64,000 bases of DNA from Microbispora siamensis (GTDB lineage Bacteria; Actinomycetota; Actinomycetes; Streptosporangiales; Streptosporangiaceae). A model generated the notes under the pieces. It had not been told where the DNA came from. It was given only the letters and a program-made list of their open reading frames with translations, and did no database searches. This document shows positions 1 to 8,774 of this stretch, piece by piece. Position 1 is the first letter of the stretch, and every line of letters starts with the position of its first letter. The stretch spans positions 1 through 64,000 of the forward strand of contig NZ_BOOF01000049.1 of the NCBI RefSeq assembly GCF_016863095.1, given 5' to 3'. The position numbers were made by a program, and so were the translations under genes.

Positions 1-396
1 GGCGTGTGGCCGGTATTGACCGTTGGTCGGATGCTGGTTGCGGCGGATCTCCCGGCTGATGGTGGACGGTGCACGGCCAAGCTCGCGTGCGATCTCGCGG
101 ATCGAGACCCGCTGCCGTAGCCGGTCGGCGATGTGGATGCGCTCGTCTTCCCGTAGGTAGCGGGACGTGTCAGAAGGGGGCGCCGCCGGTCGTCTGACCG
201 GCGGCGCCCCCCTTTGCTTGCCTGTCGGCGCCCTGCCGTTGCGCCACCGCTTCCCCGTGCGGTAGTTGATCCCGACGATCCGGCACGCCTCCATGCTGCT
301 GAAGCCTTGATCCATAAGCCGGAAGTATTCCTCCCGCTCACAGGTCAGCTTCTTCGGTCCCTGCGGCGTCCGGATCTTGCGAATCTCGAACTCCAT
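1..396 (-). CDS. IS30-family transposase, N-terminal part (cut by window edge)
   Basis: The reading frame starts at ATG 396 and stays open for 132 codons to base 1, so the C-terminal catalytic half lies outside the window. The N-terminus starts MEFEIRKIRTPQGPKKL and carries a first helix-turn-helix-like segment (residues about 20-55). After a Pro-rich linker comes the HTH_38 signature of IS30 transposases: YLREDERIHIADRL, then REIARELGRAPSTISREIRRN. IS30 enzymes are DDE transposases that bind their terminal inverted repeats through these HTHs. The DDE residues cannot be checked here. The Pro/Ala-rich linker (about residues 62-75) is encoded by a perfect 16-bp inverted repeat, described separately. 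Whether the element is intact depends on sequence to the left. Confidence 0.85.
   Translation of the reverse strand, partial: MEFEIRKIRTPQGPKKLTCEREEYFRLMDQGFSSMEACRIVGINYRTGKRWRNGRAPTGKQRGAPPVRRPAAPPSDTSRYLREDERIHIADRLRQRVSIREIARELGRAPSTISREIRRNQHPTNGQYRPHA
176..211. repeat. Perfect 16-bp inverted repeat with 4-nt loop inside the transposase gene
   Basis: Arms GGGGGCGCCGCCGGTC (176-191) and GACCGGCGGCGCCCCC (196-211) flank GTCT. The 36-bp structure looks like a strong GC hairpin and has a short T run on the plus-strand side (212-214). It lies inside the IS30 reading frame and encodes the Pro/Ala linker between the two HTH regions. It could attenuate transcription entering the element or simply be a tolerated insertion. 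Confidence 0.7.
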
Positions 397-445
397 CGCA
401 CTCCCCAAGCCGGGGTGTTGCGACGACCGCTAGAAGGGAGGGCGC
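397..445. mobile_element. Candidate right end of the IS30 element
   Basis: Just outside the transposase start lies GGGGTGTTGCGACGACCGCT (about 412-431), which has the look of actinobacterial IS30-type terminal repeats. The partner end is outside the window, so neither the inverted repeat nor a target duplication can be confirmed. Confidence 0.35.
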
Positions 446-492
446 CCGGGAAGGTGCCTTTCGCCGGCCGGATGACCGCTTCGCCGGGGTCC

Positions 493-1137
493 TTACGCGA
501 CGGCGGCGGGAGCCCAGAGACCGTCGATCGCCTGCTCCGCCGCGGCGAGGCTCTTGTCGGCCAGCGGAATCAGCTCGGTCATGGAGGGTGTGACGTAGGC
601 GAGGGTGAGCTCTGCCGTGATGAAGCGCGGCTGCAGGCCCGTCATGGACAGGCCGTGGGGAAGCCACGGCTCCGCGTGGTCCCATCCCTCGCGGGGCGTC
701 CCCGTCCCGTACCCGCCGCCGCGACTCGCGAGGACCAGGAAGTCACGCCCGCCCAGCAGGCCCTCGCCCGTCGCGGGGTCGTACGACAGCCCTGGGGCGA
801 TGAGGTGGTCGACCCAGGACTTGACGGCGCTGGGCGCCCCGAAGTTGTAGAGCGGGAGCCCGAGCACGATCGTGTCGGCCTCCCTCACCTCACCCACCAG
901 CTGTTCCGTCAACGCCCACGAGGCCGCCTGGGCCGGCGTGTGCTGCTCCGGCGGGAGCATCCGGGCCAGGCCGTTCTCCTGGTCGAGATGCGGGAGCGGG
1001 GCGCTGCCCAGGTCGCGGTAGGCGACGGTGCCCCCGGGATGCGCGGCGCGCCAGGCGGCGACGGCCCGCGCGGTGAGCTTGCGGCTGACGGAACGCTCGC
1101 CCTGGATGCTCGCGTCGATGTGCAGCAGATGAGGCAT
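493..1137 (-). CDS. FMN-dependent NADH-azoreductase-like flavodoxin-fold reductase
   Basis: The 214-aa product matches the AzoR family in length. It opens with the flavodoxin-like nucleotide-binding strand and loop (LLHIDASIQGERSVSRKL, residues 4-21). It has the FMN-contacting PLYNFG motif at residues 95-100 and a SRGGGYG loop at 138-144. AzoR-type enzymes use NAD(P)H and FMN to reduce quinones and azo compounds in the cytoplasm by two-electron transfer, and so protect against electrophile stress. The gene is divergent from a MarR regulator at 1221 across an 83-bp gap, the usual arrangement for a MarR-controlled quinone reductase. Substrate is not predictable from sequence. Confidence 0.9.
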   Translation of the reverse strand: MPHLLHIDASIQGERSVSRKLTARAVAAWRAAHPGGTVAYRDLGSAPLPHLDQENGLARMLPPEQHTPAQAASWALTEQLVGEVREADTIVLGLPLYNFGAPSAVKSWVDHLIAPGLSYDPATGEGLLGGRDFLVLASRGGGYGTGTPREGWDHAEPWLPHGLSMTGLQPRFITAELTLAYVTPSMTELIPLADKSLAAAEQAIDGLWAPAAVA

Positions 1138-1220
1138 CTCTTAACCCTCCACAGATGATTGATGCTACGCAAATGATTAGTCCTCTGTCTGTCGCAGGTC
1201 AAGTCGGTTAGAGTTGGACC

Positions 1221-1709
1221 ATGACGTCCCTGCCCGTCGTCAACCAGCCGGTGCACCGGTGTGGCGCGCTGCTCGAACATCTCGCGCGCCGGCTGCGTCT
1301 TCGTTCCGAGTCGGTGCTCGCGCCGCTCGGCCTGCGCCCCCGTCACCTCGTCGCCCTCACGGTGCTGCGGGACCGCGGCGGCAGCACCCAGCAGGCGCTC
1401 GCGAGCACGCTGGAGATGGACGGGACGAATGTCGTCGGGCTGCTCAACGACCTGGAAGCCGAGAAGCTGATCGAGCGGCGGCGGTCGCCGGAGGATCGCC
1501 GCAGGCACGTCGTCGAGCTCACCGAGGCGGGCGCGAAGCGGCTCGCGAAGGCCGAGTTCGCGCTGGCGGCGGTCGAGGACGAGGTGCTCGGCGCGCTCGA
1601 CCACGACCAGCGGGAGACCCTCTACAGCCTGCTCCAGCAGGTGGCCACCGGCGGCATGGAGGCCGCCTGTGTGGAGGTGGACGTCTGCGACGAAGCCCCA
1701 CCCTGCTGA
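1221..1709 (+). CDS. MarR-family regulator with C-terminal cysteine tail
   Basis: A 162-aa winged-helix protein. The recognition-helix region is STQQALASTLEMDGTNVVGLLNDLE, followed by a wing typical of MarR (RRSPEDRRRHVVELT). Its ATG start is 83 bp from the divergent azoreductase-like gene, so it probably controls that gene and itself. The last 13 residues carry three cysteines in a CX5CX5C pattern (C150, C156, C162). These could form disulfides or bind a metal or electrophile, which fits redox control of a quinone reductase. MarR proteins act as dimers and leave DNA when a ligand binds or a thiol is oxidised. The effector is inferred only. Confidence 0.85.
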   Translation: MTSLPVVNQPVHRCGALLEHLARRLRLRSESVLAPLGLRPRHLVALTVLRDRGGSTQQALASTLEMDGTNVVGLLNDLEAEKLIERRRSPEDRRRHVVELTEAGAKRLAKAEFALAAVEDEVLGALDHDQRETLYSLLQQVATGGMEAACVEVDVCDEAPPC

Positions 1710-1763
1710 GGGCGGGCGCAGGGCTGCCGGCCTGCCTCCGGTAGGAGATCGCAAAATCTGGAA

Positions 1764-1804
1764 GTACGTACTAATCTACGTTCTTACTATGAACCACGTA
1801 GATT
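1764..1804. promoter_or_regulatory. Candidate MarR operator overlapping the start codon of the next gene
   Basis: AATCTACGT (1773-1781) is repeated inverted as ACGTAGATT (1796-1804), with 14 bp between the arms. The second arm overlaps the first codons of the MarR gene beginning at 1789. A perfect GTACGTAC palindrome lies just upstream (1764-1771). The AT content is unusually high for this region. A bound dimer would block initiation, so autoregulation is the simplest reading. Confidence 0.6.
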
Positions 1805-2346
1805 CCTATGCGCACGATCCTGACGGCTTCCTTTACGACCCGCGAGCCAGGGCGGCGATGGCGTGGATCGCCGGTGACGATGGCGACCTCCCCGCGTTCG
1901 AGGCGAGCGCAGCGGTCCGCACCGCGTCTCACGCGGTCGAGCGCCTCCGCTCCCACGGCTCAGAGGGCAGGGGCGTCAGCGCGGGCGCTCTCGATCTGCT
2001 GATCCGGCTCGCCGCGAGCGAGCAGGGGATCAGCATCGGCGAGCTCGCCCGGGCCGCCGGGGTCAGCTCCCGCAACGTCACCGGCCTGGTGGACACCCTC
2101 GAACGCGACGGGCTGGTCCGCCGGGTCCCCGACCCGAATGACCGGCGTTCGGTCCTCGCCGAGATCACCCCCGCCGGCAGGGCGTGGATCGAGGATTTCC
2201 GCAAGCCGTCGAGGCTCGCCATGAAGGCGCTGTTCCAGGGGTTCGCACCCGAAGAACTGGTCGTCCTGCGCGACCTGTGCCTGCGCCTGGCCGTCAACCA
2301 GCAGCGCCTCGCCGCCCACCTTCGTCAGAACGGATCGCAGCCGTGA
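1789..2346 (+). CDS. MarR-family transcriptional regulator
   Basis: A 185-aa MarR-type winged-helix protein. ATG 1789 was chosen because it sits right behind the AT-rich promoter and palindrome; the frame is open further upstream to 1669, but that stretch overlaps the previous gene. The HTH is at QGISIGELARAAGVSSRNVTGLVDTLERDGLV and the wing is RRVPDPNDRRSVLAEIT. A 60-residue N-terminal arm (DGFLYDPRARAAMAWIAGDD) precedes the domain. Its TGA overlaps the GTG of the following NTF2-like gene (GTGA at 2343-2346), so the two are translationally coupled. Confidence 0.85.
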   Translation: MNHVDSYAHDPDGFLYDPRARAAMAWIAGDDGDLPAFEASAAVRTASHAVERLRSHGSEGRGVSAGALDLLIRLAASEQGISIGELARAAGVSSRNVTGLVDTLERDGLVRRVPDPNDRRSVLAEITPAGRAWIEDFRKPSRLAMKALFQGFAPEELVVLRDLCLRLAVNQQRLAAHLRQNGSQP

Positions 2347-2723
2347 ACGCGACCACTCGGGAACAGACGCGCCGCGCCGTACGCGGGTACCACGAGGCCC
2401 GTTTCCGCGGGGACGCGACCGCCGCCGCGGCGCATCTGGGGGAGCCCTTCCGGTTCCAGAGCCCGTTCTTCAGCTCCGACGACCGGGCCGGGCACCTGGC
2501 GACGTTGCCGGGGTTCGTGTCGATCGTGACCGGGGTGGACCTCATCAGCGAGCTGTACGGCGAGGCCGAGGCGACGCTCGTGTACGACGTGCACACCGCG
2601 ACGCCTGCCGGGACGCAGCGCACCGCCGAGCACTTCCGCCTGGACGGCGGCAAGATCGTCTCGATCATGCTGGTGTTCGACGCCTCGCCCTGGCAGCCGA
2701 TGAGAGCCGAGATCGAGCCGTGA
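2343..2723 (+). CDS. SnoaL/NTF2-like protein
   Basis: A 126-aa protein starting at GTG 2343 and overlapping the stop of the MarR gene by four bases. It begins with a helix (TTREQTRRAVRGYHEARFRGD) and then shows the NTF2-like cone fold pattern: ...HLGEPFRFQSPFFSSDDRAGHLATLPGFVSIVTGVDLISELYGEAEATLVYDVHT... ending in HFRLDGGKIVSIMLVFD. SnoaL-like proteins can be small isomerases, cyclases or ligand-binding pockets. The coupling suggests that it handles, or is induced by, the ligand of the upstream MarR protein. The reaction is unknown. Confidence 0.75.
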   Translation: MNATTREQTRRAVRGYHEARFRGDATAAAAHLGEPFRFQSPFFSSDDRAGHLATLPGFVSIVTGVDLISELYGEAEATLVYDVHTATPAGTQRTAEHFRLDGGKIVSIMLVFDASPWQPMRAEIEP

Positions 2724-2748
2724 CCACCAGGTCGCCCGCCCGAGTGAA

Positions 2749-2782
2749 CCCGCGGGGCCCCGGGCACGAAAGGCCCCGCGGG
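2749..2782. terminator. Hairpin terminator between convergent genes
   Basis: CCCGCGGGGCC (2749-2759) pairs with GGCCCCGCGGG (2772-2782) around a 12-nt loop. It follows the NTF2-like gene and lies 10 bp from the end of the convergent amine oxidase, so it can serve both. There is no U tract. Confidence 0.7.
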
Positions 2783-2792
2783 AGTACGGGGG

Positions 2793-4694
2793 TCAGCCGT
2801 TGACCTCCAGGGCCACGCGTACGGCCGACTCCAGCGCACCCTCGATCCAGGAGTGCTTCAGCGAGGTGTGCTCGCCGGCGAAGTGCAGCGGACCCTCGGC
2901 GGCGGCGATGGCGGGGTGGATCTCGGTCATCTGGCCGGGCGTGAAGACCGCGGCCTCCCCGAAGGCGTAGCGGTTGCGCATCCAGCTCTGGGTCTGGCCG
3001 CGGCCCGTGTAGAACTCCGTGATGCGGTCTCCGTGCACCTCCTGGAGCCCGCGCAGCGCGTAGCCGTACCGTTCCCCGTCGTCCATCGAGTCCCAGCGGG
3101 TCGCGTCGTCGGCCCATGAGTAGCTGGCCAGCACGACGCCGCCGTCGCTGCCCGGCACCGGGTGCGAGGGGAAGTAGATGAACCGGTTGGCGTTGTCGCA
3201 GACCGACCCGCCGCCCGTCACGTGCGTCACCGGCCCGGGGCGGTAGCGGCCCCCGAGCTCGCGCTTCCAGTCCTCCTCGGTGAACTCCCACCAGCGCTTG
3301 CTGAACTCCAGCAGCACCTTGGTCGCGGAGTCGTAGTGCAGTTCCATGATCGAGCGGCGCTTGCGGTAGGACAGGGCCGGTGCGATCTCGACGTGGCGCA
3401 GCGCGGAGAACGGGACCGTGATGATCGCCACGTCGCCCTCGAACGTCTCCCGCGGCGTCTGCCGGGTGAACTCCGACTCCGTGCTGCCCGCCTCGCTGAC
3501 CGTCGAGATGCGCACGCCCCGGTCGGTCGTCTCGATCCGTACGGCCCTGCGGTCCATGCGGATCTCGTCGCGCAGGCCCGGCTCCAGCGCGTACGGCAGT
3601 TCCCTGCTGCCGCCGGCCATCTCCCAGTAGGTCACGGCCGGGTTGACGAGGCTGCGGGTGAGGAACGTGTGCATGAACGACAGCGGCAGCCGGGAGGTGA
3701 GGTTCTCCAGCGTGCCGATGGCGTCGATCGCCTCGTCGCCGAGCTTCGCGTGCTCCTTGAGGTAGGCGTACATCGAGTAGCCGTCGAAGTCGTACAGCAG
3801 CCGGGCCCAGCCCTCGATCTGCTCGGGCAGCGGCTTGTCGACCCGCTTGTCGCCCCTGCGTACGGAGAAGTAGTCCCTCGCCGGGTCCAGGGCGGCGTCG
3901 AGGATCTCGGCCGCGGTCCTGTCGTCCCTGAGGCCGAACGACGCGTTGATCTTCCGGGGGTCCTTGGCGTACTCGTCTCGCCGCTGGATGATGCCGTTGA
4001 CGTGGATGAACGTGTGGTTCATGCGAGGGGGCGCAGTGAAGGCGCCCTTGGGCGGGCCGGAACGCCACACCTGTCCCGAGTACGAGGTGTAGACGACCGG
4101 CGGCACCGGACCGCGGGGCACGGCGCCGGGCGGCACGTCGACGTTGTAGAAGGGCCGGCGCGTGATCCCCAGCTTGTCGATGAGCGCCAGCGTCAGCGGG
4201 TGGAAGTCCGGGATCCGCATGGCCCCCGCCTCGGCGTACTGCCGCCGGTCCCGGAAACCCGTCCGGAAGGTCTTGATCCGGCCGCCGATCCTGTTGCCGT
4301 TGGCCTCGATGACGGTGACATGGTGCCCGGCCCGCTTCAGCAGTGTCGCGGCCACCAGGCCGGAGATGCCGGCCCCGACGACCAGGACCTTCTTGGGCGT
4401 ACGGGTCCTGGGCAGGCCGTCGTCGATGAGCACCCGCAGGTATCGGTGCTTGAGGTCGTTGCCGTTCCCGTCGACGAGCAGGTGGTCGCGCGCCACCCGA
4501 AGGCAGGTCTGCCAGCGCTCCCCCGCGTACGGCGCGCGCGCCGCCGAGGCGGGGGCCGTGCCCAGGGACGGACTCATGACCGATCCCACCGCGCCCAGCC
4601 CGGCCAGCTTGGCGAATCCCCGACGGTCGATTGAGACCACGAACTCCTCCTCCGTGAGTCGATTACGGAGAGTGAGTTTCGGGGTCGTGGTCAT
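2793..4694 (-). CDS. Flavin monoamine oxidase / L-amino-acid oxidase-type enzyme, Tat-exported
   Basis: A 633-aa FAD amine oxidase. The N-terminus has a Tat-like signal, with twin arginines at residues 24-25 ([12 protein letters not shown]) and an Ala-rich segment ending near residue 52. The FAD Rossmann motif GAGISG is at residues 107-112 and is followed by an acidic residue at the end of strand 2 (VTVIEA). The C-terminal FAD motif is [10 protein letters not shown]. The family oxidises primary amines or L-amino acids to imines with release of H2O2. The long inserted substrate domain resembles L-amino-acid oxidases and tryptophan 2-monooxygenase more than small monoamine oxidases. Location outside the membrane is inferred from the signal. 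Confidence 0.88.
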   Translation of the reverse strand: MTTTPKLTLRNRLTEEEFVVSIDRRGFAKLAGLGAVGSVMSPSLGTAPASAARAPYAGERWQTCLRVARDHLLVDGNGNDLKHRYLRVLIDDGLPRTRTPKKVLVVGAGISGLVAATLLKRAGHHVTVIEANGNRIGGRIKTFRTGFRDRRQYAEAGAMRIPDFHPLTLALIDKLGITRRPFYNVDVPPGAVPRGPVPPVVYTSYSGQVWRSGPPKGAFTAPPRMNHTFIHVNGIIQRRDEYAKDPRKINASFGLRDDRTAAEILDAALDPARDYFSVRRGDKRVDKPLPEQIEGWARLLYDFDGYSMYAYLKEHAKLGDEAIDAIGTLENLTSRLPLSFMHTFLTRSLVNPAVTYWEMAGGSRELPYALEPGLRDEIRMDRRAVRIETTDRGVRISTVSEAGSTESEFTRQTPRETFEGDVAIITVPFSALRHVEIAPALSYRKRRSIMELHYDSATKVLLEFSKRWWEFTEEDWKRELGGRYRPGPVTHVTGGGSVCDNANRFIYFPSHPVPGSDGGVVLASYSWADDATRWDSMDDGERYGYALRGLQEVHGDRITEFYTGRGQTQSWMRNRYAFGEAAVFTPGQMTEIHPAIAAAEGPLHFAGEHTSLKHSWIEGALESAVRVALEVNG

Positions 4695-4745
4695 ACGACG
4701 GCGCGCGACGCGCCGGGGGTGTGCAACTGGTGTCCCAGGAAATGG

Positions 4746-5285
4746 TCAAGACGAGGGCGGCTCGTCCAGCGTCCGCTCCCAGAACACCTCGTCATGCCAT
4801 GCGCCGTCGAGGAAGATGTGGGCGTGGGCGACCCCCCAGGGGCGGAAACCGTTGGCGCGCAGCACCCGCTGCGAGGCCAGGTTCTCCATCCGGGTGTGCG
4901 CCTCCGCGCGGTGCAGTCCGAGCTCCTCGGCCATCACGGTGAGTATCCGACCCACCGCCCGGGTCGCGTGCCCCCGGCCGTTGCAGGCCGAGGCGACCCA
5001 GTAGCCGAGGAAGCCCTTGCGGAAGGGGCCGCGCAGGATCGTGCTCACGGTCACCTGACCGACGACCTCGCCGTCCGCGAGGATGACCGCGGGCCATCGC
5101 TCGCCCCGGCCGTGCTCGTCGAGCAGCGTCTCGATGCGCCGGCGCTGCCCGGCCGCCGTGTAGAACTCGTCCGGCTGGGCCGGTTCCCAGGCGGCGTACG
5201 CCCGCCTGTCGCGGGCGCGGTGCGCCGCGATCACCTCGGCGTCGTCCACCCGGATGAGCCGGATCGTGGTGTCCTGGTCCGCCAT
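4746..5285 (-). CDS. GNAT-family N-acetyltransferase (RimJ/RimL-like)
   Basis: A 179-aa GNAT protein. It shows the RimJ/RimL order: an N-terminal strand with IRLIRVDDAEVIAAHRARDR, the central VVGQVTVSTILRGPFRKGFLGYWV, and the acetyl-CoA pyrophosphate loop ACNGRGHATRAV. The C-terminus is HTRMENLASQRVLRANGFRPWG. Such enzymes acetylate the N-termini of ribosomal proteins or small amines. It lies on the minus strand, divergent from the large SARP-like regulator at 5420, with 134 bp between them. The acceptor is not predictable. Confidence 0.88.
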   Translation of the reverse strand: MADQDTTIRLIRVDDAEVIAAHRARDRRAYAAWEPAQPDEFYTAAGQRRRIETLLDEHGRGERWPAVILADGEVVGQVTVSTILRGPFRKGFLGYWVASACNGRGHATRAVGRILTVMAEELGLHRAEAHTRMENLASQRVLRANGFRPWGVAHAHIFLDGAWHDEVFWERTLDEPPSS

Positions 5286-5419
5286 GCGCCCCTCTCCTCG
5301 GCAAGTGTCCCGGCCGTCGCGGTCCGCGCCGCCGGGCGATCGTATCCCCGCCGGTGTCGTCCGGTTGGCCGGGGATGCAACGGCTGGACCGGTTCACGCC
5401 GTCTCCCTACCATTGGCCC

Positions 5420-8400
5420 GTGCGGCTGAACGTCCTCGGTCCCATGGAACTCGTCGTGGCCGGGCAGGCCGTGCCGGCCGGGCCGCCCAAGCAGCGAGCG
5501 CTCCTGGCCCTCCTCGTGATGAACGCCGATCGGGTGCTCCCGGCGGACGTGCTGGCCGACCGGCTCTGGGGCGGCAGCCCGCCCGCGAGCGCGCAGGGCA
5601 GCCTTCAGGTGTACGTCTCCAACCTGCGCCGCCGCCTGGAGCCCGGCCGGAAGGCCGGGGCTCCGGCCACGGTCCTGGTCAGCGCGGCCGACGGGTACGG
5701 CCTGATGACCGGCGGGATCGACCTCGACACGCGGGACTTCGACGTGCTCGTGTCCACGGGGTCGGGGCACCTGGGCGAGGGACGGCACGAGCGGGCGGCG
5801 GCCGTGCTCACCGAGGCGCTCGCCCTGTGGCGGGGCGACGCGTACGCCGACGTGCGGTCCGAGGAGTGGGCGCGGCCGGAGATCGCCCGCCTGGAGCAGC
5901 TCCGGCTCGACGCGGTCGAAGGGCTGGCGGAGGCGCTGCTGGAGCTGGGCCGCCACACGGACGTGGTCGCGCGGCTCGAACCGTTCGTGCACGACCACCC
6001 GCTGCGGGAGCGGGCCTGGGAACTGCTCACGCTGGCGCACTATCGGTCGGGCCGTCAGGCGGCGGCGCTGGAGTGCCTGCGCAGGGTGCGCGAGGTGCTG
6101 GCGGGCGAGCTGGGCATCGATCCCGGCCCCCGGCTGCGCGAGCTGGAGACCGCCGTGCTGCGCCAGGACGCCGCGCTGACCGCGGCGGCGAGGCCCGCCG
6201 CGCCGCCCCCCAGACGATCCGACCCCAGACGATCCGACCCCAGACGATCCGACCCCGGACGACGAGACCCTGGGCGACGCGCGGACGACGGGCCGTTCGT
6301 GGGACGTGAGAGCGCGCTGGAGTTCCTGGCCGGCGCGGTGAAGGCGGCGTCCACGGCCCCGCAGGTCGTGCTCGTGGACGGCGAGCCGGGTGTCGGCAAG
6401 ACGAGCCTGCTCAGGAGGTTTCGCGCGACGGCCGGCGTCCCGGTGGGGTGGGGGTCGAGCCCCGACCACGAGACGGCGCCCGCCCTGTGGCCGTGGGAGC
6501 AGGTGCTGCGTGACCTCGCGGACGCGGCGCCCGGCGCCGTCCTGCCCGAGGAGGTCCGCACGTTCCTGTCGGGCGGGGTGGAGGCGATCCCGGCGTACGA
6601 CGCGCAGGGGGCGCGGCTGCGGTTCTTCGAGGCGGTCGGGACGTTCCTGGCCGATCTCGGCCCGGTGGCCGTCGTCCTGGAGGACGTCCACGCGGCCGAC
6701 GACGCGACGCTGCGCCTGCTGGTCCATGTCGCGTCCACCGCGCGGCCGGGCCTGGTTGTCGTGGCCAGCTTCCGGCGGCACGAGGCGTCGTCGCTGACCG
6801 CCACCCTGTCGGCGCTGTCCCGGCTCGGCGCGCGCAGGCTGGGGCTGGACGGGCTCGCGACCGAGGAAGTGCGCGCGCTCGTGCGGGAGCTGTCCGGCCG
6901 CGACCCGGGCAGCCGGAAGGCCGGGGAACTGCGCGGCCGCACCGGAGGGAACCCGTTCTTCCTCGCGGAGCTTGCCCGGGCGGGCGAGGAGCTGCCGCAG
7001 GGCGTGCTCGACGTCGTGCTGCACCGGGTGGCCGGGCTGGGGGAGGAGACGGCCGCCCTGCTGGAGCTGGCCGCGGTCGCGGGCGACGAGTTCGAGGCGC
7101 GGGTCATGGCCGAGGTCGCCGGGCGCGACCTGGGCGACCTGGTGCCGTCGCTGGACGCGGCGCTCGCGGCCGGTCTGATCCGCGAGTCGGGCGCCAGGCT
7201 GGGCGGATACGCGTTCGCGCACGCCCTGGTGACCGACGCGTTGCTGTCGCGCCGCTCCCGCCTCTGGCGGGCGGGCGCGCACGCGCGGCTGGCCGGCGTG
7301 CTCACGCGCGCGTACGGCGACCGGGACGACCAGGCGGCGACCATCGCGCGGCACTGGCTGGCGGCGGCCGAGCTGGGCCCGGAGCCTGCCCGCATGGCGA
7401 TGGACTACGCCGCCCGTGCCGCGCGTGCGGCCATGCGCAGGCACGCGCTCGACGACGCGGCCACCTCGTGGCAGGAGGCGCTGGCCGCGGCCGAGCTCAC
7501 CGGGGCGGAGGCGGCCGAGCGGTTCGAGCTCGCGGTCGGGCTGGCCGAGAGCCGCTACGCCGCCGGGCGGTACGACGAGGGCTACGAGGCGGTCGAACAG
7601 GCGCTGGCCCTCGCCGGAGACGACCTGGAGCGGGCCGTGAGGGCCGCCGACATCGCGATGGGGCACGGTGTCTGGGTCCCCTTCCGCTATGGCCTGGATG
7701 TGCGGTTCCTACAGGAGTCGATGGACCGCGCGGTGCGCGAGCTGCCGCGAGACGCCCCCGCCTGGGCGTCCGCGCAGGCCGTGCGGGCCGTCGTGCTGGC
7801 CCAGATCGGCGGTGAGGACCAGGTCGACCGGGTCTCGTCGCAGGCCGTGGCGGCGGCCGAGCGGCTGGGCGACCCCGCCCTGCTGCGGCGCGTGCTCCAT
7901 CTGCGGCTGCTCGCCATGCAGGGGCAGGACTTCATCGACCAGCTGGCCGAGACCTCGCGGCGGCTGCTGGCGGAGCCGGATCTGTCGTCCCAGTTGCGAG
8001 TGATCGCACAGCTCCACCTCGTCGCCCATCTCGTCGAGTACGGCCGGGTGGCGGAGGCGCGCGAGCTGCTGACGGAGACCGACGCGCTGCTGAGCGGCCT
8101 GCACAACCCGACGCTGGCGCTGCAGGCGGCGATCGCGCACGTGGGGCTCGACCTGTTCCAGGGTGTGCCGGACCCGACTCGCCACTTCGAGCCCGTCAGG
8201 GCGACGTTGTCCTTCTCCGACCTCGCGTACTTCGAGGTGGGCATGCTCGCCGTACGGGCCGAGACGCTCCTGCAGGAGGACCGCCTCGACGCGGAGGTCG
8301 AATGGCTCGAGGAGATGTTCCGGCGTACGGGCCTGGCGGGGCTCGCCTACGTCCTGGCCAACGCGCTGGCCGATCTGGGCGAGCGTGAGCGTGCTCTGCG

Positions 8401-8731
8401 GCTGCTGCGTGAGACCCCTGTCCCGCCGCGCGACTATCACTGGGCGATGGCCACCATGTGCCGCCTGCACGCGGCGATCCGGCTCGGCGAGCTGGACGTC
8501 GTGCGGGAGGTCTACGACGCGTTCCGTCCCTTCGCCGGGCTGCTGCTTGTGAACGGCACCTGCACCACCGTCGACGGGGCGTACGACGGCCACCTCGGCG
8601 AGGCGCTGCTGGCGCTGGGGGACCGCGCGGGAGCGCGGGCCCATCTGCGGGAGGCGGTGCGCGTCCTGGAGGAGGCGGGCGCGGGCTACTGGCTGTCAAG
8701 GGCCCGACAAGCCCTCGACAAGTGCTCATAA
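5420..8731 (+). CDS. AfsR/SARP-type regulator with BTAD, AAA/STAND ATPase and TPR-like domains
   Basis: GTG 5420 starts a 1103-aa protein at VRLNVLGPMEL, the conserved opening of SARP proteins; the frame reaches 5354 upstream but without family similarity. Domains: an OmpR-like winged helix (1-95), a bacterial transcriptional activation domain (about 96-245), a charged repetitive linker (264-282), a P-loop NTPase with GEPGVGKT at 321-328 and Walker B VVLEDVH near 418-424, and then a long helical repeat region to the end. AfsR-like proteins bind direct repeats near -35 and activate antibiotic or morphology genes in response to signals sensed by the STAND module. No biosynthetic cluster is adjacent, so the target is unknown. 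Confidence 0.9.
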   Translation: MRLNVLGPMELVVAGQAVPAGPPKQRALLALLVMNADRVLPADVLADRLWGGSPPASAQGSLQVYVSNLRRRLEPGRKAGAPATVLVSAADGYGLMTGGIDLDTRDFDVLVSTGSGHLGEGRHERAAAVLTEALALWRGDAYADVRSEEWARPEIARLEQLRLDAVEGLAEALLELGRHTDVVARLEPFVHDHPLRERAWELLTLAHYRSGRQAAALECLRRVREVLAGELGIDPGPRLRELETAVLRQDAALTAAARPAAPPPRRSDPRRSDPRRSDPGRRDPGRRADDGPFVGRESALEFLAGAVKAASTAPQVVLVDGEPGVGKTSLLRRFRATAGVPVGWGSSPDHETAPALWPWEQVLRDLADAAPGAVLPEEVRTFLSGGVEAIPAYDAQGARLRFFEAVGTFLADLGPVAVVLEDVHAADDATLRLLVHVASTARPGLVVVASFRRHEASSLTATLSALSRLGARRLGLDGLATEEVRALVRELSGRDPGSRKAGELRGRTGGNPFFLAELARAGEELPQGVLDVVLHRVAGLGEETAALLELAAVAGDEFEARVMAEVAGRDLGDLVPSLDAALAAGLIRESGARLGGYAFAHALVTDALLSRRSRLWRAGAHARLAGVLTRAYGDRDDQAATIARHWLAAAELGPEPARMAMDYAARAARAAMRRHALDDAATSWQEALAAAELTGAEAAERFELAVGLAESRYAAGRYDEGYEAVEQALALAGDDLERAVRAADIAMGHGVWVPFRYGLDVRFLQESMDRAVRELPRDAPAWASAQAVRAVVLAQIGGEDQVDRVSSQAVAAAERLGDPALLRRVLHLRLLAMQGQDFIDQLAETSRRLLAEPDLSSQLRVIAQLHLVAHLVEYGRVAEARELLTETDALLSGLHNPTLALQAAIAHVGLDLFQGVPDPTRHFEPVRATLSFSDLAYFEVGMLAVRAETLLQEDRLDAEVEWLEEMFRRTGLAGLAYVLANALADLGERERALRLLRETPVPPRDYHWAMATMCRLHAAIRLGELDVVREVYDAFRPFAGLLLVNGTCTTVDGAYDGHLGEALLALGDRAGARAHLREAVRVLEEAGAGYWLSRARQALDKCS
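6211..6270 (+). repeat. 15-bp tandem repeat in the regulator linker
   Basis: Three near-perfect copies of AGACGATCCGACCCC, followed by one or two degenerate copies, run through 6211-6270. They encode a repeated five-residue unit (RRSDP, then GRRDP) in the linker between the BTAD and ATPase domains. Copy number is likely to vary between strains. Confidence 0.75.
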
Positions 8732-8774
8732 GGGCAGGAAACCCACGCTGTTCCCAACCGAAGTGAGGGAACAG

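Noticed and set aside
5231-7666. 811-codon minus-strand frame
   Set aside because: It is antisense to the AfsR-like gene; low-complexity Arg/Gln/His content and no ribosome site.
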